Source: Parus major
Taxonomy: Eukaryota; Chordata; Aves; Passeriformes; Paridae
NCBI RefSeq assembly: GCF_001522545.3
Contig: NC_031768.1
Coordinates: 1,885,109 to 1,949,108, forward strand
Length of the DNA: 64,000 nucleotides
Direction of reading: 5' to 3'
Of this stretch, positions 33,781 through 46,330 are shown one piece after another (the first letter of the stretch is position 1; every line of letters starts with the position of its first letter). The notes beneath the pieces were generated by a model. The model saw nothing but the letters and a program-made list of their open reading frames with translations, made no database searches and had not been told where the DNA came from. The translations under genes were made by a program, and so were the position numbers.

Positions 33781-35057
33781 TAATTAGGAATTTATCAATT
33801 AGAAAAGACACAGAGGAAGAGATCTTGATATGTCTTGGTTTATCAGCAAATCCCTGTGGAAAAGCAGGTGTGATGCAGGGATGTGGGAGGGGAAACACCA
33901 CCAGGAGAATGCTGAAATATTGCTGGCAAAATCTTGGATTTTTCCTGAGTTCTAATCTCCAATGTCCTTCCTGTTCTGGCTCTGCTCCTCCAGGCAGATT
34001 CCTCATCTGGCTGATCCAAGGGGATTAAGGGAAGAGTTTGAAGGAATTCTGCCCTGGAAATGCTGATTATTGGTGTTTTCTTTAAGGCACACCCACGTCA
34101 GGTGATGTTTTTATAGCCACACTTCAGACTGACCTCCTTCTTCCAAACAAAGCAATTCCAAGCAGGATTCAGTCCTTGGGACCCTCATCAGGCAAAGCCT
34201 GGAATTCACCATCACCAGAACTCTGTGAACCCACTAAAATGCCCTGACATCATCATTTTTGTGCGCTTTTTTTGTTGCTTTTGTTGATCTGAGTCCCATA
34301 AAAGAGTCAGAGTGGTCCTTCTAAAGACACTTTTGACCTTTGGGTGAGGGCAGTGGTGGGAGGGATGTCTGGGAGGCTGTTTGGGATCACAAAATCCTAT
34401 GGAGAAGAGGCAGACTGAAGGATCCCCCTTCCCATCCTGACCTGGAATAAAACCAAAAAGATAATCCCAGCAAGCAGACTCACCATTTTTGGGTGTGGAT
34501 AATCATATTCCAGAGGCCAGGAGCTACCACCATGCCTCATTTTAGTACTGTCTTCACTTCCCACGAGGAAATGAGGCTCAAACACCGGAGTCAATCAAAT
34601 TCACAGCTCGGCTGAGGTGCAAGGCACCATTTCCTTGGCATAACCTTTCATTTATTTGCTTTAATCCCTTTATTTCCCTTAATCCTGCAGCTCTCCATCA
34701 TTCCATGAGCTGTGCTCTGTAGTCCCCATCTTTAAACTCAAGACTAAGTAAATCTAGACGCAAACAAAGGCTGCTTTTATTTTCCTACACTTCTGCAAGC
34801 AGAAACATCACTGCAACAAGGCCAAAAAACATCAAGATCATCCTATATTTTTACAGGGATACAAATAGATTGTATTATGAGTGACCACATAATAAAAATG
34901 GCTTTTCCCACTGCTGAAGAAGCCCATGGATATATTTAGGCTCTCTGTTCTCTGGAAGACCAAAGTCATGGCCCAGGCTAAACAGAAGCATTGGAGCTGA
35001 GAAGGGAATTGAGAGAATCAAACTCAGGAAATGAAGAAAAGCAAGGAAAGGACCAAC
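33781..35057. other. Unique noncoding stretch
   Basis: No recognised repeat or gene. Confidence 0.4.
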
Positions 35058-35140
35058 CTTGGACAATTCCAGGGATGAGACAGGCACAGCTGCTCTGGGC
35101 AGCCTGTGCCAGGGCCTCACCACGCTCACAGGGAAGAAAA
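35058..35140 (-). mobile_element. Short CR1 fragment, antisense
   Basis: ttggacaattccagggatga, then gctctgggcagcctgtgcca and gggcctcaccacgctcacag, match the middle of the reversed CR1 3' region. Both ends are truncated. Confidence 0.75.
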
Positions 35141-35155
35141 CGGGGTCAGGACATC

Positions 35156-35220
35156 AAGTTTTGAACACCTCCAGCAAGTTTTGAACACCTCTAACAAACT
35201 CTGAACACTTTTCAGAAGTT
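35156..35220. repeat. 20-bp tandem repeat, three units
   Basis: Units aagttttgaacacctccagc, aagttttgaacacctctaac and aaactctgaacacttttcag lie end to end, followed by a fragment of a fourth. Confidence 0.85.
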
Positions 35221-35474
35221 TTTTCCCCCCAGTAAATGTCAATATGGAGCTGAACGTCTCCTTTCCAGAGAAGTCTCCATATGTCAAATATTTAATTAAC
35301 TGCACTTCTTTGTGTTTTGAAATGTTTCTCTTTGATCCTCTGCTTAGAAAACCAAAACCCTAATTTTTAAAATGGCTGTGTAAAATAGTTTTCATTTTTT
35401 TGCACAAACAGACAGAACTTCTGGAGCAGCTTTTAGCCCATCCCTGACTGTTTGCCTTCAGTCTCCTCTAGCAG
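35221..35474. other. Unique noncoding stretch
   Basis: AT-rich, nothing recognised. Confidence 0.35.
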
Positions 35475-35800
35475 AGCATTACCAACCCTGACAGCATTGA
35501 TTTTCAAACATATGATTGCTGGTGAAATATTAAACCCTATTGATCTGAAATTCAGGATCGGCTGCCTGCGAGATCCTTTGAATATTTTGGGCATGGGCAG
35601 CATCATTTGTCAGCTCCTCCGATGGCAGAATAATGAGAGCTCCATCATGTCCCTGTTTGGAGACGGAGAGTTTCCCGTCAGATTACGGCATCTGCAATCT
35701 GGAGAAGTGTCCTCTGCTTTATGTTTGCTAATTGGGCAATTTATCCTCCCTGGGAAGCTTTTCCATCCATTTCTCGGGAGATACAGCGGGACAAAAACAT
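35475..35800. other. Candidate conserved noncoding segment
   Basis: Repeat-free and complex: gaaattcaggatcggctgcc, tcagctcctccgatggcaga, cccgtcagattacggcatct and gtttgctaattgggcaattt. A 122-codon frame spans it (35452-35820) but its peptide resembles nothing I know. An ancient exon is possible and an enhancer-type element more likely. Confidence 0.33.
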
Positions 35801-36649
35801 CCATCTTTTTCACCCACTGAAATTTCACGTCGTTCTCTTCTTCTTATGGAAGGAGTGATAGGAGCATAATGGAGATTGCCGTGATTAAACCAAAAATCCA
35901 GGAAATGAGCATTGGAACAGAGATTTTCTGGTGGGTTGGGATTTGTGTTTGGGGATGGAGAGTGAAATTTGCCCCAAAATTGCTCCAAGGAAAGGACACA
36001 GTGATACAAAACACCCCAAAAACTCTTCCTGTGGGACACTGAAGGGAATCCTGCCTAGGATGTCCTTTAGAAACTCAGAAATACACAGAAATATAAAAAA
36101 ACCCCAAAACATAAAACCCATCTCATGGTTTTCATGCTAAGAAAGGCACTAAAAGGTTAAATATCATAAGCATCATACAAGATTGGATTAATAAGTGAAT
36201 AATAATAAAAAATGTTCTGGTTTTCAGCCTGGAATCTCTTAAAGGGTTAATCTACACAGGAACTAAGAACATCCTGATTGTGTCTGTGCTCAAAAATGTA
36301 GAGAGGGATATTTTTTTGGTGATAAAATACATATTTATGATCATAATTACTCAAATTTCAGGCAGTGCTATGGAAATAATCCCAGGATTCTGTTTAAGAC
36401 TGAAAATTCATGTTTAACACAGATGGGATGGACAGAGCAGTTTGGATTAGAAGGGCTGAGCCTTCAGCTGGGCGACGTCTTCAGGCACAGCTGCTGTCAG
36501 TTGTTGTTGGATGAGGCTCTGCCCTTCTTTATGTGGGATTTAATTCCAAATATCCCAGTTTCTGCTCTCTAAAGGCAGGGCTGATACCTTGGAGAGTTCA
36601 AAGCCTAGGCTAAGAAACACTGGGGGAAAATAAAAGCAGTGTAGGGGAA
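35801..36649. other. Unique noncoding stretch
   Basis: AT-rich to mixed, no recognised repeat or gene. Confidence 0.4.
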
Positions 36650-37010
36650 AGAAGTGTGATCCCAGAAGCCCTGCTGGGATCGGAGGGAGCTTTCCTTTAA
36701 CCGATCCTCAGCTCGAAACTCCTGATTGTTTTGCTTTAATGTAGAGGCTCACAGCCAATCCATCATCCCTCGTGTCATCTTGGTGTTTGGCTTTTTAAAA
36801 TATTAATGAACAGTCTGGGCCCTCCTTTTGCTGACCACTGAAAACAGCCCCGAACTCCCCTGGGGGAACCCAGGCTGATTCTTTAAGCCTGGGATTGAAA
36901 TTCAGTCAAAGCTGGGGGTGAACGGAAATCATTTGTTGTGTGACACTGACACGAGGCAGCTCCTTTTTGTTTGCCAGAGAGCTCAGGGGTTCTGTGTCCA
37001 TTTCTTGTTG
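36650..37010. other. Candidate conserved noncoding segment
   Basis: Contains gatcggagggagctttcc, ttaaaatattaatgaacagt, ccttttgctgaccactgaaa and gaacggaaatcatttgttgt without repeat similarity. Texture-based suggestion only. Confidence 0.27.
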
Positions 37011-37257
37011 TCAGCTGAGGTATTGATGGTCACCCAAAACTCTGTGGTTTGGAGAGGGGAGGCAGCTGCGGATTTGGCAGGGGTGGCGCCTGAGTTGGAA
37101 CAAGAAGGACTTTGTTGGGTTTTGTTCAACAAACTCTGCACAGAACAAGGAAACTCCAGCTGCTCTGTCCAGGAATGGGAAGGAAGGGCCAGGATGATCC
37201 CAGATGATGGAGGATGGACATGCCAGAGCAGCATAGCCACATCTATCCCCTCCCTCC

Positions 37258-38090
37258 GATGTCATGGAATCCCAGGATGGTTTGGGTTGGAAGGATCAAA
37301 AGATCCTTGATCCAAAGATTGTCCAGTGCCAGCTCTGCCATGGCAGGGCCACCTCCCACTGTCCCAGGAGCTCCCAATGTCCAGCCTGGCCTTGGGCACT
37401 GCCAGGGATCCAGGGGCAGCCCCAGCTGCTCTGGCAATTCCATCCCAGCCCCTGCCCACCCTGCCAGGGAACAATCCCTGCCCAAGATGCCAAGATCCAG
37501 CCCTGCCCTCTGCCCCTGGCAGCCATTCCCTGGCTCCTGGCCCTGCAGCCCTTGGCAATTGTCTCTCTCCAGCTTTCCTGGGGCTCCTTCAGGCCCTGCA
37601 AGGCCACCCTGAGCTCAGCCCAAAGCTTCTCCTGGCCAGGCTGAACAATGGCAGCTGGGCCAGCCTTTCCTGCCAGCAGAGCTGCTCCATCCCTCTGCTC
37701 ATCCTGGAGCCTCCTCTGGGCTCTCTCCAGCAGCTCCAGCTGCTCCCTGGGCTGGTCTCAGGGCTGGGGCAGCTCTGCAGGTGGGGTCTCACCTCAGGGG
37801 GCTCAGGGCACAATCCCAATCCCTTTCCTGCTGCTCTCTCCTCCTGGGATGCAGCCCAGGATGCCGATGGATTTCAGGGCTCCCAGCACTCCCTGATGGA
37901 TCCTGTCCAGCTTCTCACCCACAAGATCCCCAAGTCCTTCTCCTCAGCGCTGCTCCCACTGAATTCTCCTCCCAGTCCCTGATCCTGGCTGGGATTTCCC
38001 TGACCCAGGAGCAGCCCCTGGCACTGGGAATTGTGGAACTCCATGAGGTTCTCCTGGGCATCTTGTCATGTTTGTGCACTTTGCAATCTC
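37258..38090 (-). mobile_element. Longest CR1 LINE fragment, antisense, ~830 bp
   Basis: Head catggaatcccaggatggtt and gggttggaaggatc, with a small local duplication (gatcaaaagatccttgatcc). It continues through ccatggcagggccacctccc, ctccatccctctgctcatcc and cacccacaagatccccaagt to aactccatgaggttctcctg. This covers the 3' UTR and the region upstream of it. Frameshifts and stops prevent any long LINE protein. Open frames on both strands are remnants. Confidence 0.95.
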
Positions 38091-38794
38091 CCAGCTCAGT
38101 CTGCAGATGACATTTTGGGTTCCTCCATCCAAATCCCTTTGGTGTTTGACACACACTGTGACACAATCCCAAAAACCCCCACATCTGATTTATCTCTTCA
38201 GGCCCCTGAGTGGAAAATTCTTTTACTTCAGGGAATTTTTGGCTCCTACCTCAACACTCAGCTTTGGAGTTGTTAAATCAATGCCTTAGCAGACCCTCCC
38301 TGTGAGTCTTCCACACCTGGAGATAAACAGCAATTCCTGATGCAAGGAATTCAAAGCACTGCCCTGTCGTGGGTGAAAAAATTGGGAAAAGTCAACAGGA
38401 CAAAAAAGAAAAAGCAATTTATTGTTGAAAGTCTAAATAGAGAACCTTAAGATAATAGAGTGTCCTGCAAAGGTGATGTAAAATCTGAGAAAAATGTCAA
38501 AGTGAAGAGATTTATTTGGAAAAGCTTAATTATGGTGCAACTTCTTCTCTTTTAATGGTGATTAATAATAATAATAAAAGAGATAATAGTCTCTTTTAAA
38601 TGGTGATTGCTTTGCAGAAGGAAAAAAAAAAAGGTTTCCTGCTGGAGAACCCAACAAGAGTTTCAGCAGGACTGAGCCTGGTAAGAAATACCAAAAAACA
38701 AAAACTTGTCTTTTTTTCTTGTATAAGTATCTTTTCCCAAGAGATAAATAAGTAAAGAACTATGCTTTTTTGTCTTGCAAAAATATATTTTTCC
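38091..38794. other. Unique noncoding stretch
   Basis: AT-rich in the second half, no gene or repeat recognised. Confidence 0.4.
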
Positions 38795-38882
38795 AAGAGA
38801 GAAAAAATATAAATAAATGAATATAAACAAATAAATAAAAATAAATACCTGAAAATAAATAAATAGAAATAAATAAATAGTG
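38795..38882. repeat. (AAAT)n imperfect microsatellite
   Basis: Runs of aaataaat with interruptions (gaatataaac, acctg). Confidence 0.9.
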
Positions 38883-39544
38883 CAACCTCTCCATTTGGAG
38901 CTGAGACTCTCTGTGACCTTGGCTCCCAGGGAGGTTTAACCTACTCTGATTAACTTTCCCATGTTATTCCATGAAATAAAACCAGTTTTGACACCCAGAG
39001 ACTGAGGCATCCTAGGGATAACACAATAACCCAATGGAATCATTCCAAATTGAGTTGAAATAATTCATTTAGGTGACCATACAGATTTGTTATGTGGAAT
39101 ATGAAACATTGCAAAATGAAATCAATAGAAATGTTTCTTGTTAATGAAGATAGACTGGGCTCTTCTGGGTGGGGTTTGGACTCCATAGCACAGAAATCCG
39201 ATTTGGATTCAGAATTCCAGGGTATCTGACTGCTTAAAAAATGAGGAAAACATTATTTTATAATGATATGGTTGGACAGCTGGGAAGTTATAGCCTGAAT
39301 TTTGTTCCATGCTTTGCTCATTAAGAATGCAAGCACAGAGCAGCCAACAGCACCGGGAAACTTGGCCATTTTCTTCCACAAGGGCTTCACCCAGAATTTT
39401 TTAGGGATTAAGATTGGATTCTCAGTAAAAGTCATCCTTCTGACATGGGTTTTGAAGGATGTGAATTTTCAATGGTGGATTTTTTTAAATCCTTGTTAAA
39501 TTCGGTGATGATTTATTCTAAAGAAAGACAAACACGCTCAAGTG
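38883..39544. other. Unique noncoding stretch
   Basis: No recognised repeat or gene. Confidence 0.35.
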
Positions 39545-39792
39545 TAACAGGAGGAGAGGAAACGGCCTCAAGTTGCTCCAAGGGAGGGTTAAGTTGGATA
39601 TTATAAAGAAAAAAACATCACAGAAAGGGCTGTAAAACATTGGAATGGGCTGCCCAGGGAAGTCATGGAGTCACCAGCCCTGGAAATGTCCAAAAAACTT
39701 GTGGATGTGGTACCTGGGGTGGTGATTTAATAATAAACACACTGGTGATTGTTGGACTTGATGGTCTCAAAGGCCTTTTCCAGCCTTTAACA
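39545..39792 (+). mobile_element. CR1 LINE 3' end, sense, older copy
   Basis: acaggaggagaggaaacggc, ctcaagttgctccaagggag, gaatgggctgcccagggaag and tggagtcaccagccctggaa follow the CR1 3' region. It ends in ggtctcaaaggccttttcca, with the tail decayed. Diverged relative to the young copies. Confidence 0.85.
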
Positions 39793-42284
39793 AATAAAAA
39801 ATAACAAATTTATAATTTTATTATTCTATTTATAATCCTATTATTCCATAAATGCAGCTGGATTTTTATTAGTGGCCAAGCACCTCCATTTCAGATTCCC
39901 TGGGAAATCCCTGTGTTGTAGCGTGGACATATCCAGTGTTTTTTGCTTTTTTTCCTGCTTGTACAAAAATTCTCTCAGTCTTTGTTTCAGAGCCAAAAAT
40001 CCAGGGAATTGGCAGAGCTGCATAAAGGAGATCTCTGGGAAGAAGGAAAAACCCAAACAATCATGGACACAACAAAATATTTAACAGCAGATCCTGCAGG
40101 GTGTCCTCCCTTTTCCCATTGGAAGCATGGAATGCCTTCAGTGTCAGTGCAGCATCAAATTTAGGATAAATTGAATTAATTTGATTTCTTTAGGGAGCCC
40201 CAGATTGGCTCCTTAAAGCCCTGAGCAGAAACTTGTGATAGGTTCAGGCAGGACAACATGAGGGCAAAAATTGTGACTCCATGGGAGGAAAAGGAGCTCT
40301 TGGAATGTGACAGAGAGCTCTGGACACAGTGATTAAAGGAGGTTGAACTCTTTTGACCTGGCAAATCAAATTGGTGACAGCTCACTATGTTAAACTACAT
40401 TAAAATTTATGACATTGAAGAAGAGGATCAATGTGTGGATAAAGCTTAAATTAGGAGATCTCTGGAGCAGGGGAAACAATCACCTGCAGGATTTCCAAAC
40501 AAAGATCCCACATTCATTTGCTGGCCCCAAAATGATATGAAACTCTCTTTGAAAGGGAGAGGAAAAGAGATAAAATGCCTTGGGGAAAAAAAAAAACAAA
40601 CCTGGAACTGGTCATTAGAGGGAAAATCTGAGGAAGTTTCACAAAATAGCTGTAAATGTCTTTTTGTAAATGGCTTTTCTGGCTCGGGGAAACGACCCTG
40701 TGACAGCAGCAACCTCTGGCCAGGGTTCAGGGCACTGGAAATTCAAACACCTCGACCACAGTTCAGGTGTCAAGCAGGGCTTTGTGCCCTGCAAAACAAA
40801 CTTATTATAGAGCTGAGAATTTATGATGAAAAGCAGTGCTTACAGCTCCTCAGAGCACTTTGGGATTTCAATAATGATTTCTGGAATTAAAGAGATGCTG
40901 TCGAGGTTAAGTCGTATCTCAGAATAAAAAATATAAAACTTTTTTTTTAATGGCAAGAGTCTTTTTTAGTTCAGAACTGGGCAGGGAAAACCATTTATTT
41001 TTCAGCGGCTTCACCTTCAATTTGTATTTTTATATCATTCAGCCTGAACTAACAGTTTTATTTCCATTTTTTACAGCTTTATTTCCATTTATAATCAACT
41101 CTGATGAAAATAAAGAAACTTTCTTGACCCTTCCCTATATCACCTGTGTTTCCAAAAGAGGAAAAGCCACAAAGAAAGCACAGGGAGTGACTCTTTAGAG
41201 ACTTATTACTCTAAAAATGCCTCTCCTTAGCACTTTTTTTGTAAATCAAAATAAGGGGGAACTGATAAAAAGCAGGCACAAATCAAATCAAACCAACAAG
41301 AAGCACAGCTACTCTGGAGTTCCATCAGAAATGGTCAAATATAATCCATGAGTGCTTTCTCCTGCTTTTCAGTGCCACCAGAAAATGTCCTTTCCTCATC
41401 ACCTTGGGCCCCCCTCTGACACATGAGAACAGCAGCAGTTTCCACCTGCAGAATTTACCTTTATTTTATTCTTTCTCCAAAAGTGAAGAGCTTCAAGAAT
41501 GCTCTGTTCACTTCCAGCAACTATCCTTCCTCTCAAAAATGTAAAAATTATTGAAAGTTTGGATGCTCACTACGCATTTAAGGGCAGATCTCCCAACAAT
41601 CCTTTGGAATCCCATGGATTATTTCCGTGTGTCCAGGTGGGTGACAACAGCAGCCCCACAGTGGCGAAATGGGCAGTTGTTCCTTGCCAAAGGGAACTCC
41701 TGGGGGTTGTTCTGGCTGTCCCAAGGTGATTGGATTGGAGATGGGATTCATCCCAGTCTGGATTTTGGGGACAGCCATGTGCTTGCAGCAGGAACAGGGT
41801 CTGAAGTCCACTGGGGGGGCTCAGAGATTTTTAGACCTCATGGTCAGGACATGAGATCCACGGGCTTTTCCATTTTCCCACTTTCTTCTGGGAGAGCTCC
41901 TTGGTGCTGCCTGAGCCAGAGGAACCCTGGGAGCAGAGCTGGTGGCTTTAATGAGAAATAAATTAAGAATTGACACCACTCGGGCCGAATCCGCTCACAT
42001 CTGAACGGAACCTCCGCAGTGCCGAAGGGATCCCTCAAAATGATGGATGAAAATCCAATAAAGATTTCAGAGCCAGGAGGGGACGGGGAGTTGTGTGGCT
42101 GCAGTTCTGACACACAGCCAGCCCCTGCTCCATGGGCATCCACGTGGGTTGGGATGAGACACCTGGGGTGGGTTGGGAAAGGAACAGTCCAGGCCTGGCA
42201 GCGTGTGCAGAGTGAGGTTGTTGTGGGCATTCTTTGGAAAGATGATCCCGGGTTTAACCTCAGTTTTAAACTGACAGAGAGCAG
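39793..42284. other. Long unique noncoding stretch
   Basis: About 2.5 kb without recognised repeat. Around 41960-42060 the CpG-bearing run ctcgggccgaatccgctcac and gaacggaacctccgcagtgc stands out, source unknown. No gene recognised. Confidence 0.4.
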
Positions 42285-42516
42285 GGTTAGGTGGGATCTT
42301 GGGCAGGGATTGTTCCCTGGCAGGGTGGGCAGGGGCTGGGATGGAATTGCCAGAGCAGCTGGGGCTGCCCCTGGATCCCTGGCAGTGCCCAAGGCCAGGC
42401 TGGACATTGGGAGCTCCTGGGACAGTGGCAGGTGGCCCTGCCCATGGTTTGTGTTAGAATGGGATGTGCTTTAATTCCCTTCCAACCCAAACCATTCTGG
42501 GATTCCGTGAGCAGGG
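42285..42516 (+). mobile_element. CR1 LINE 3' region, sense (start probably genuine, remainder copied)
   Basis: Begins at gtgggatcttgggcagggat after unique DNA. From 42292 it equals the copy at 28208. The real local element probably continues in the tail at 44232-44300. Confidence 0.85.
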
Positions 42517-43521
42517 AACAACTTCCACGTTGGGATTAAGCACCACATTCCATGGATACTTTTGGAAGCCTGCTGGGACCCTGAGCCAAGGAAAAGGACA
42601 ATTAGGGACACAACTCACAGGTGAGGTGACACCTCCTCCCACCATCCTGTCCCATCCCAAGGAGCTCCACAAAGGAAGATCAAGGTCAGGCTGTCCCAAC
42701 CCTGCTGCCCAGGAGCTCATCCAGGGAGCCCCAGTGGATGGGAACTCACAGCCAGCTGGGCTGGGGTGCTTTTCTTTTTAAAATAATACATTAAAAAACA
42801 ACAACAAAAAAAAAGATTTGTGACCTGCTTGTGGGCAGCTTTATTACAACCCTGTGCCTGGGTCTAATAAACCACACCACAAGCCTCCCTCTACCCTCTC
42901 CCCAGTCCTAAATTATTAATTCCTTATGTCCAGTGATCATCAAGAGACGTGGTGGCCTTTGAAAATGAAGATTTAGCAATATTAATAACTCCAAATTGCC
43001 TAATTTCACCCAGGCCGCTGCTCAGAGCTGCTGGAATATTCTCAACAAAATGTCATTGCATTAAAATATGGTGTTTATCAAGGTTGGGTTGTTCTGTGGA
43101 GATTTATTGAGTTTGACCAAGTTTTCTGAAGGCCAGGGTTTCTGTCCTGAGGGCTGTACCAAAACCTGGACCTTTTCAATATGAAAAAAGCAATTTTTGA
43201 GCCACTTCCAAGTCAGAAAAATGTTCCTGAAGTTTTGTTTTCATTCCAGTGAGGAATAAAAACATTGCTGGAACCTTTATATTTTCATGACACTGAATTT
43301 TTACTCCCTGGCCAGCACCAGCAAAAATTCTCTTGGAGTGAGTTGTTTGTGAATGAAATGTCTTTATTTTGTGGGTATTGATGCTCTTCCTCCTCAGTGC
43401 ACTTGCACAGGAATTCCATTTATACCGTTTATGTTTTGATTTTTGTGGACAGCTGATTTCTTGCTGTGGACCAGCTGTGAAAGACAGGACAGAAGAGCAT
43501 TCCCAGGAACCATGAAATCAT

Positions 43522-43919
43522 CAGGTTGGGATGAGACCTTCGGGATCACCAGCATCACCCCAAACCCTGTCCCCAAGGGCCACATCCAGACTCCTCTGGG
43601 ACAATTCCAGTGACTCTAAACCTCCCTGGGCAGCTCATCCCAAGGCCTGACCGCTCTTCCAGGGAAATTTTCTTTCCCAATCTCCACCCTGAGCATCCCC
43701 TGGTGCCATTTGAGGCCATTTCCTCTCCTCCTTTCCCTTGGGACACGGCAGCAGAGCCCGACCCCCCCGGCTGTCCCCTCCTGCCAGGGACTTGTGCAGA
43801 GCCACAAGGGCCCCCTGAGCCTCCTTTGCTCCAGGCTCAGCCCCTTTCCCAGCTCCCTCAGCCCCTCCTGGGGCTCCAGACCCTTCCCAGCTCCGTTCCC
43901 TACCCTGGATACACGTCCT
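43522..43919 (-). mobile_element. CR1 LINE 3' region, antisense (copy of 29438-29835)
   Basis: Same sequence as 29438-29835, carried inside the duplicated block. Confidence 0.9.
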
Positions 43920-43980
43920 TCATATCCTATACATAAACTGGGTGAGGTACCTGTAAATATATTAGGAAGTTTTTTTATAT

Positions 43981-44155
43981 AGGATCACAGAAGCATAGAA
44001 TTCTGGAATGGTTTGGGTTGGAAAGACCTTGAAGCTCATCCCATCCCAGCCCTGCCATGGCAGGGACACCTCCCACTGTCCCAGGAGCTCCCAATGTCCA
44101 GCCTGGCCTTGGGCACTGCCAGGGATCCAGGGGCAGCCCCAGCTGCTCTGGGCAT
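43981..44155 (-). mobile_element. CR1 LINE 3' end, antisense (copy of 29897-30071)
   Basis: Same sequence as 29897-30071, carried inside the duplicated block. Confidence 0.9.
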
Positions 44156-44230
44156 TTAAAGCTTTTCCCCTCCTTTCTGTTCCCTATTTCTGTACATCTG
44201 ATTAATGCTTGGATCTCCCAAAAAGCCACC

Positions 44231-44231
44231 N
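44231..44231. other. Single N at contig join
   Basis: A lone ambiguous base at the exact end of the duplicated block and inside CR1 sequence. Confidence 0.99.
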
Positions 44232-44300
44232 CATGGCTGGGGGGGCACTGGGTGGGCTTTAAGTTCCTCCCCAACCCAAAGCATTCCATGATTCTATGAA
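44232..44300 (+). mobile_element. CR1 LINE 3' tail, sense
   Basis: gcactgggtgggctttaagt, then ccaacccaaagcattccatg and attctatga. It is the expected tail of the CR1 that starts at 42285. Confidence 0.9.
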
Positions 44301-46164
44301 AATATTCCTATTCCCTCTTAGCTGCTCAATCATTTCCCTCTCCTATCCATATGATGTTCCTAACTTGTGTCCCAGAGAATCCCAGCTCTTGCCCTCTGTT
44401 TCCTGTGCCTCCCCCTCTCTGATTTTTCCACTCATCTCTCAATCCAATTTCAGACTCAAGCTCCCTCCTTTTATTTTTCTCCCTAATTCCTCCCTAAATT
44501 TCTCCTCCCAAATTCCACCCACAAAAGCAGATCAGATCAAATCATACCCTGCTCCTGGCACCTTTTTCCATGACCTTTGTCCAAACTGGGTCCGAGAGCA
44601 GAGCTGGTCCCTGGCCACCATCCTGGGCTGCCAGGAGTCCATCCTGGTGGGAACTGTCCACCGGGAGCCTGGTGCTGAAGGATCCCGGGCAAGGGAACAT
44701 TCCTGCAATTCCCTGAGGATGCATCACCTCCCGTCAGTTTTCCAAGTTCGGGGAGAGATCTCCCAAAAATGCCTGTAAAGTACGTGTGGCCTCTTCCTGG
44801 AGAAGGAAAATGTCAGGAGAGATCCTTCACTTCAGTGTTTCCCCTAATGTTCAAAAATTTGTCTCCACCAAAAAATGGAGGAAAATTTACTCCTGGAATT
44901 ATTTCATCTGCTCTTAAGGGGCTTTCTTATTTAAAACATCTTCTCCAGCCTCTCATTATCCTTTTACAAGTCCTTAATTTATTATTTCTTGGGGACTTTT
45001 TAGAAGCTCAGACCTTGTCATCAGGTGGTGATTGCATGACAACTCTTTACATGGAATTTGTGCAAAGAAAATGGAAATTCAAAGGTTGATTCTCCCTGTG
45101 TGTGGCTGGTACTGCCAGCCTCGTGTTGTGCCCAAACATTCTTCCCTTCCCTGTTCCTCCAAAAGGCTCCTTCTCTGCTGAGTTCTTCATTTAAGGAAAA
45201 AAAAATAAAAATAAATTGGATTTTTCTGCCAGCATCTCTTCCTGATCTTTGAGACATCCATGACAACAAACTGGAATGTTCTGATGACTTTAAAAAACAA
45301 TTTTCATCTCTGGGATTTTAACTGTTCCATTGTGTTGTTACAATATGGGATAAAATGTCTCCTTTTCCCTGTCATGGCACAAAGTTTGGTGTTCCTATTC
45401 CATGGCAGAGATCCACAGCTCTGGTGAAAATGCACATTTTCTGTCCAGCACTTTATTTCTTTTTTGAAAGTTCTGTCTTGCCAGCATCAAGGATGATGCA
45501 TTTAACTTATTATTTTTATTATTAATGTGCATGCCTGCCACTCTGTCCTTCAGACACAGGACTCTCCCAATTGGAAGGGGTGGACAGAAATCCTGTTCTC
45601 CTCAGGATTTTTCAGTCATTGATCCACATTCAGCTAAATCAGCTTCCAATACTTTTGTTTTCCAGTGTTTTTTTTCCCTACTGAATTTTTCAGGACACTC
45701 ATTTCACCTGGGGATACTCTATTGAATGTTTGGGGCCAATGCTGAGATAAAGAGTTGAGTGTAGGCACATAATGAGGAACTTTGGAAGTTGTTTTATATT
45801 TGTATGAGGGGAGGTTGTTCTTGGTAATTTATCCTACCTTTAAATCACAAAAATTTCATTGTTTTAAATGTATAACACAGTTTTTCTATGGATCTGTTCA
45901 ATGCAGGCCAAGTCCACAATTTCTTGAGTAAAAATTTCTCAGTTTTACTTTACTGCCATTTTACAAGACAGAACTCTCGAGGTTGTGTCTGGAGAGCTGG
46001 AAAGATTTTCAGTCAGGATGGGCGTTATTCCTAAGAGAAGACTTCAAGAGAAACCTGGAAGGGAAGGAAACGTGATTCCTCCTTGCTCAATCCTCCTGAA
46101 TTTTAAGCTGCACAGGATGGAAGGTCCCATAAATAATTCCACCCCTGGTTTTTAGGCTCAGCCA
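44301..46164. other. Unique noncoding stretch
   Basis: First 250 bases are strongly pyrimidine-rich (ttatttttctccctaattcc, tctcctcccaaattcc). The rest is mixed. A 160-codon frame at 44296-44778 owes its length to the pyrimidine run and has no recognisable domain. Confidence 0.4.
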
Positions 46165-46330
46165 TTTCAGGGAGGAGCTCCCCAGGGAATGGGCACAGCC
46201 CTGAGGCTGCCAGAGCTCCAGGAGCATCCAGGGATGCTCAGGGTGGGGTTGTTGGGGGGTCTGGGCAGTTGGATTTGGATGATCCTTGTGGGTCCCTTCC
46301 AACTCAGGATATTCCATAATCCTATGTTTC
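46165..46330 (+). mobile_element. CR1 LINE 3' end, sense
   Basis: agctccccagggaatgggca, then gaggctgccagagctccagg and gatccttgtgggtcccttcc, ending in a decayed tail (ggatattccataatcctatg). Same subfamily as 21646-21861. Confidence 0.9.

Larger units (their letters stand above)
42292..44230 (+). repeat. 1,939-bp segment present twice (second, probably artefactual, copy)
   Basis: No difference from 28208-30146 was seen at a fixed 14,084-base offset. The match ends at a single N (44231). Directly after it comes catggctggggggg and a sense CR1 tail, exactly what would be expected to follow the ...ccctgcc of a CR1 started at 42285. This fits a gap filled through the shared repeat. Confidence 0.9.

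Noticed and set aside
37258..38090. Possible surviving CR1 reverse transcriptase
   Set aside because: Only the 3' part of the element is present, and no catalytic reverse transcriptase motif can be read.
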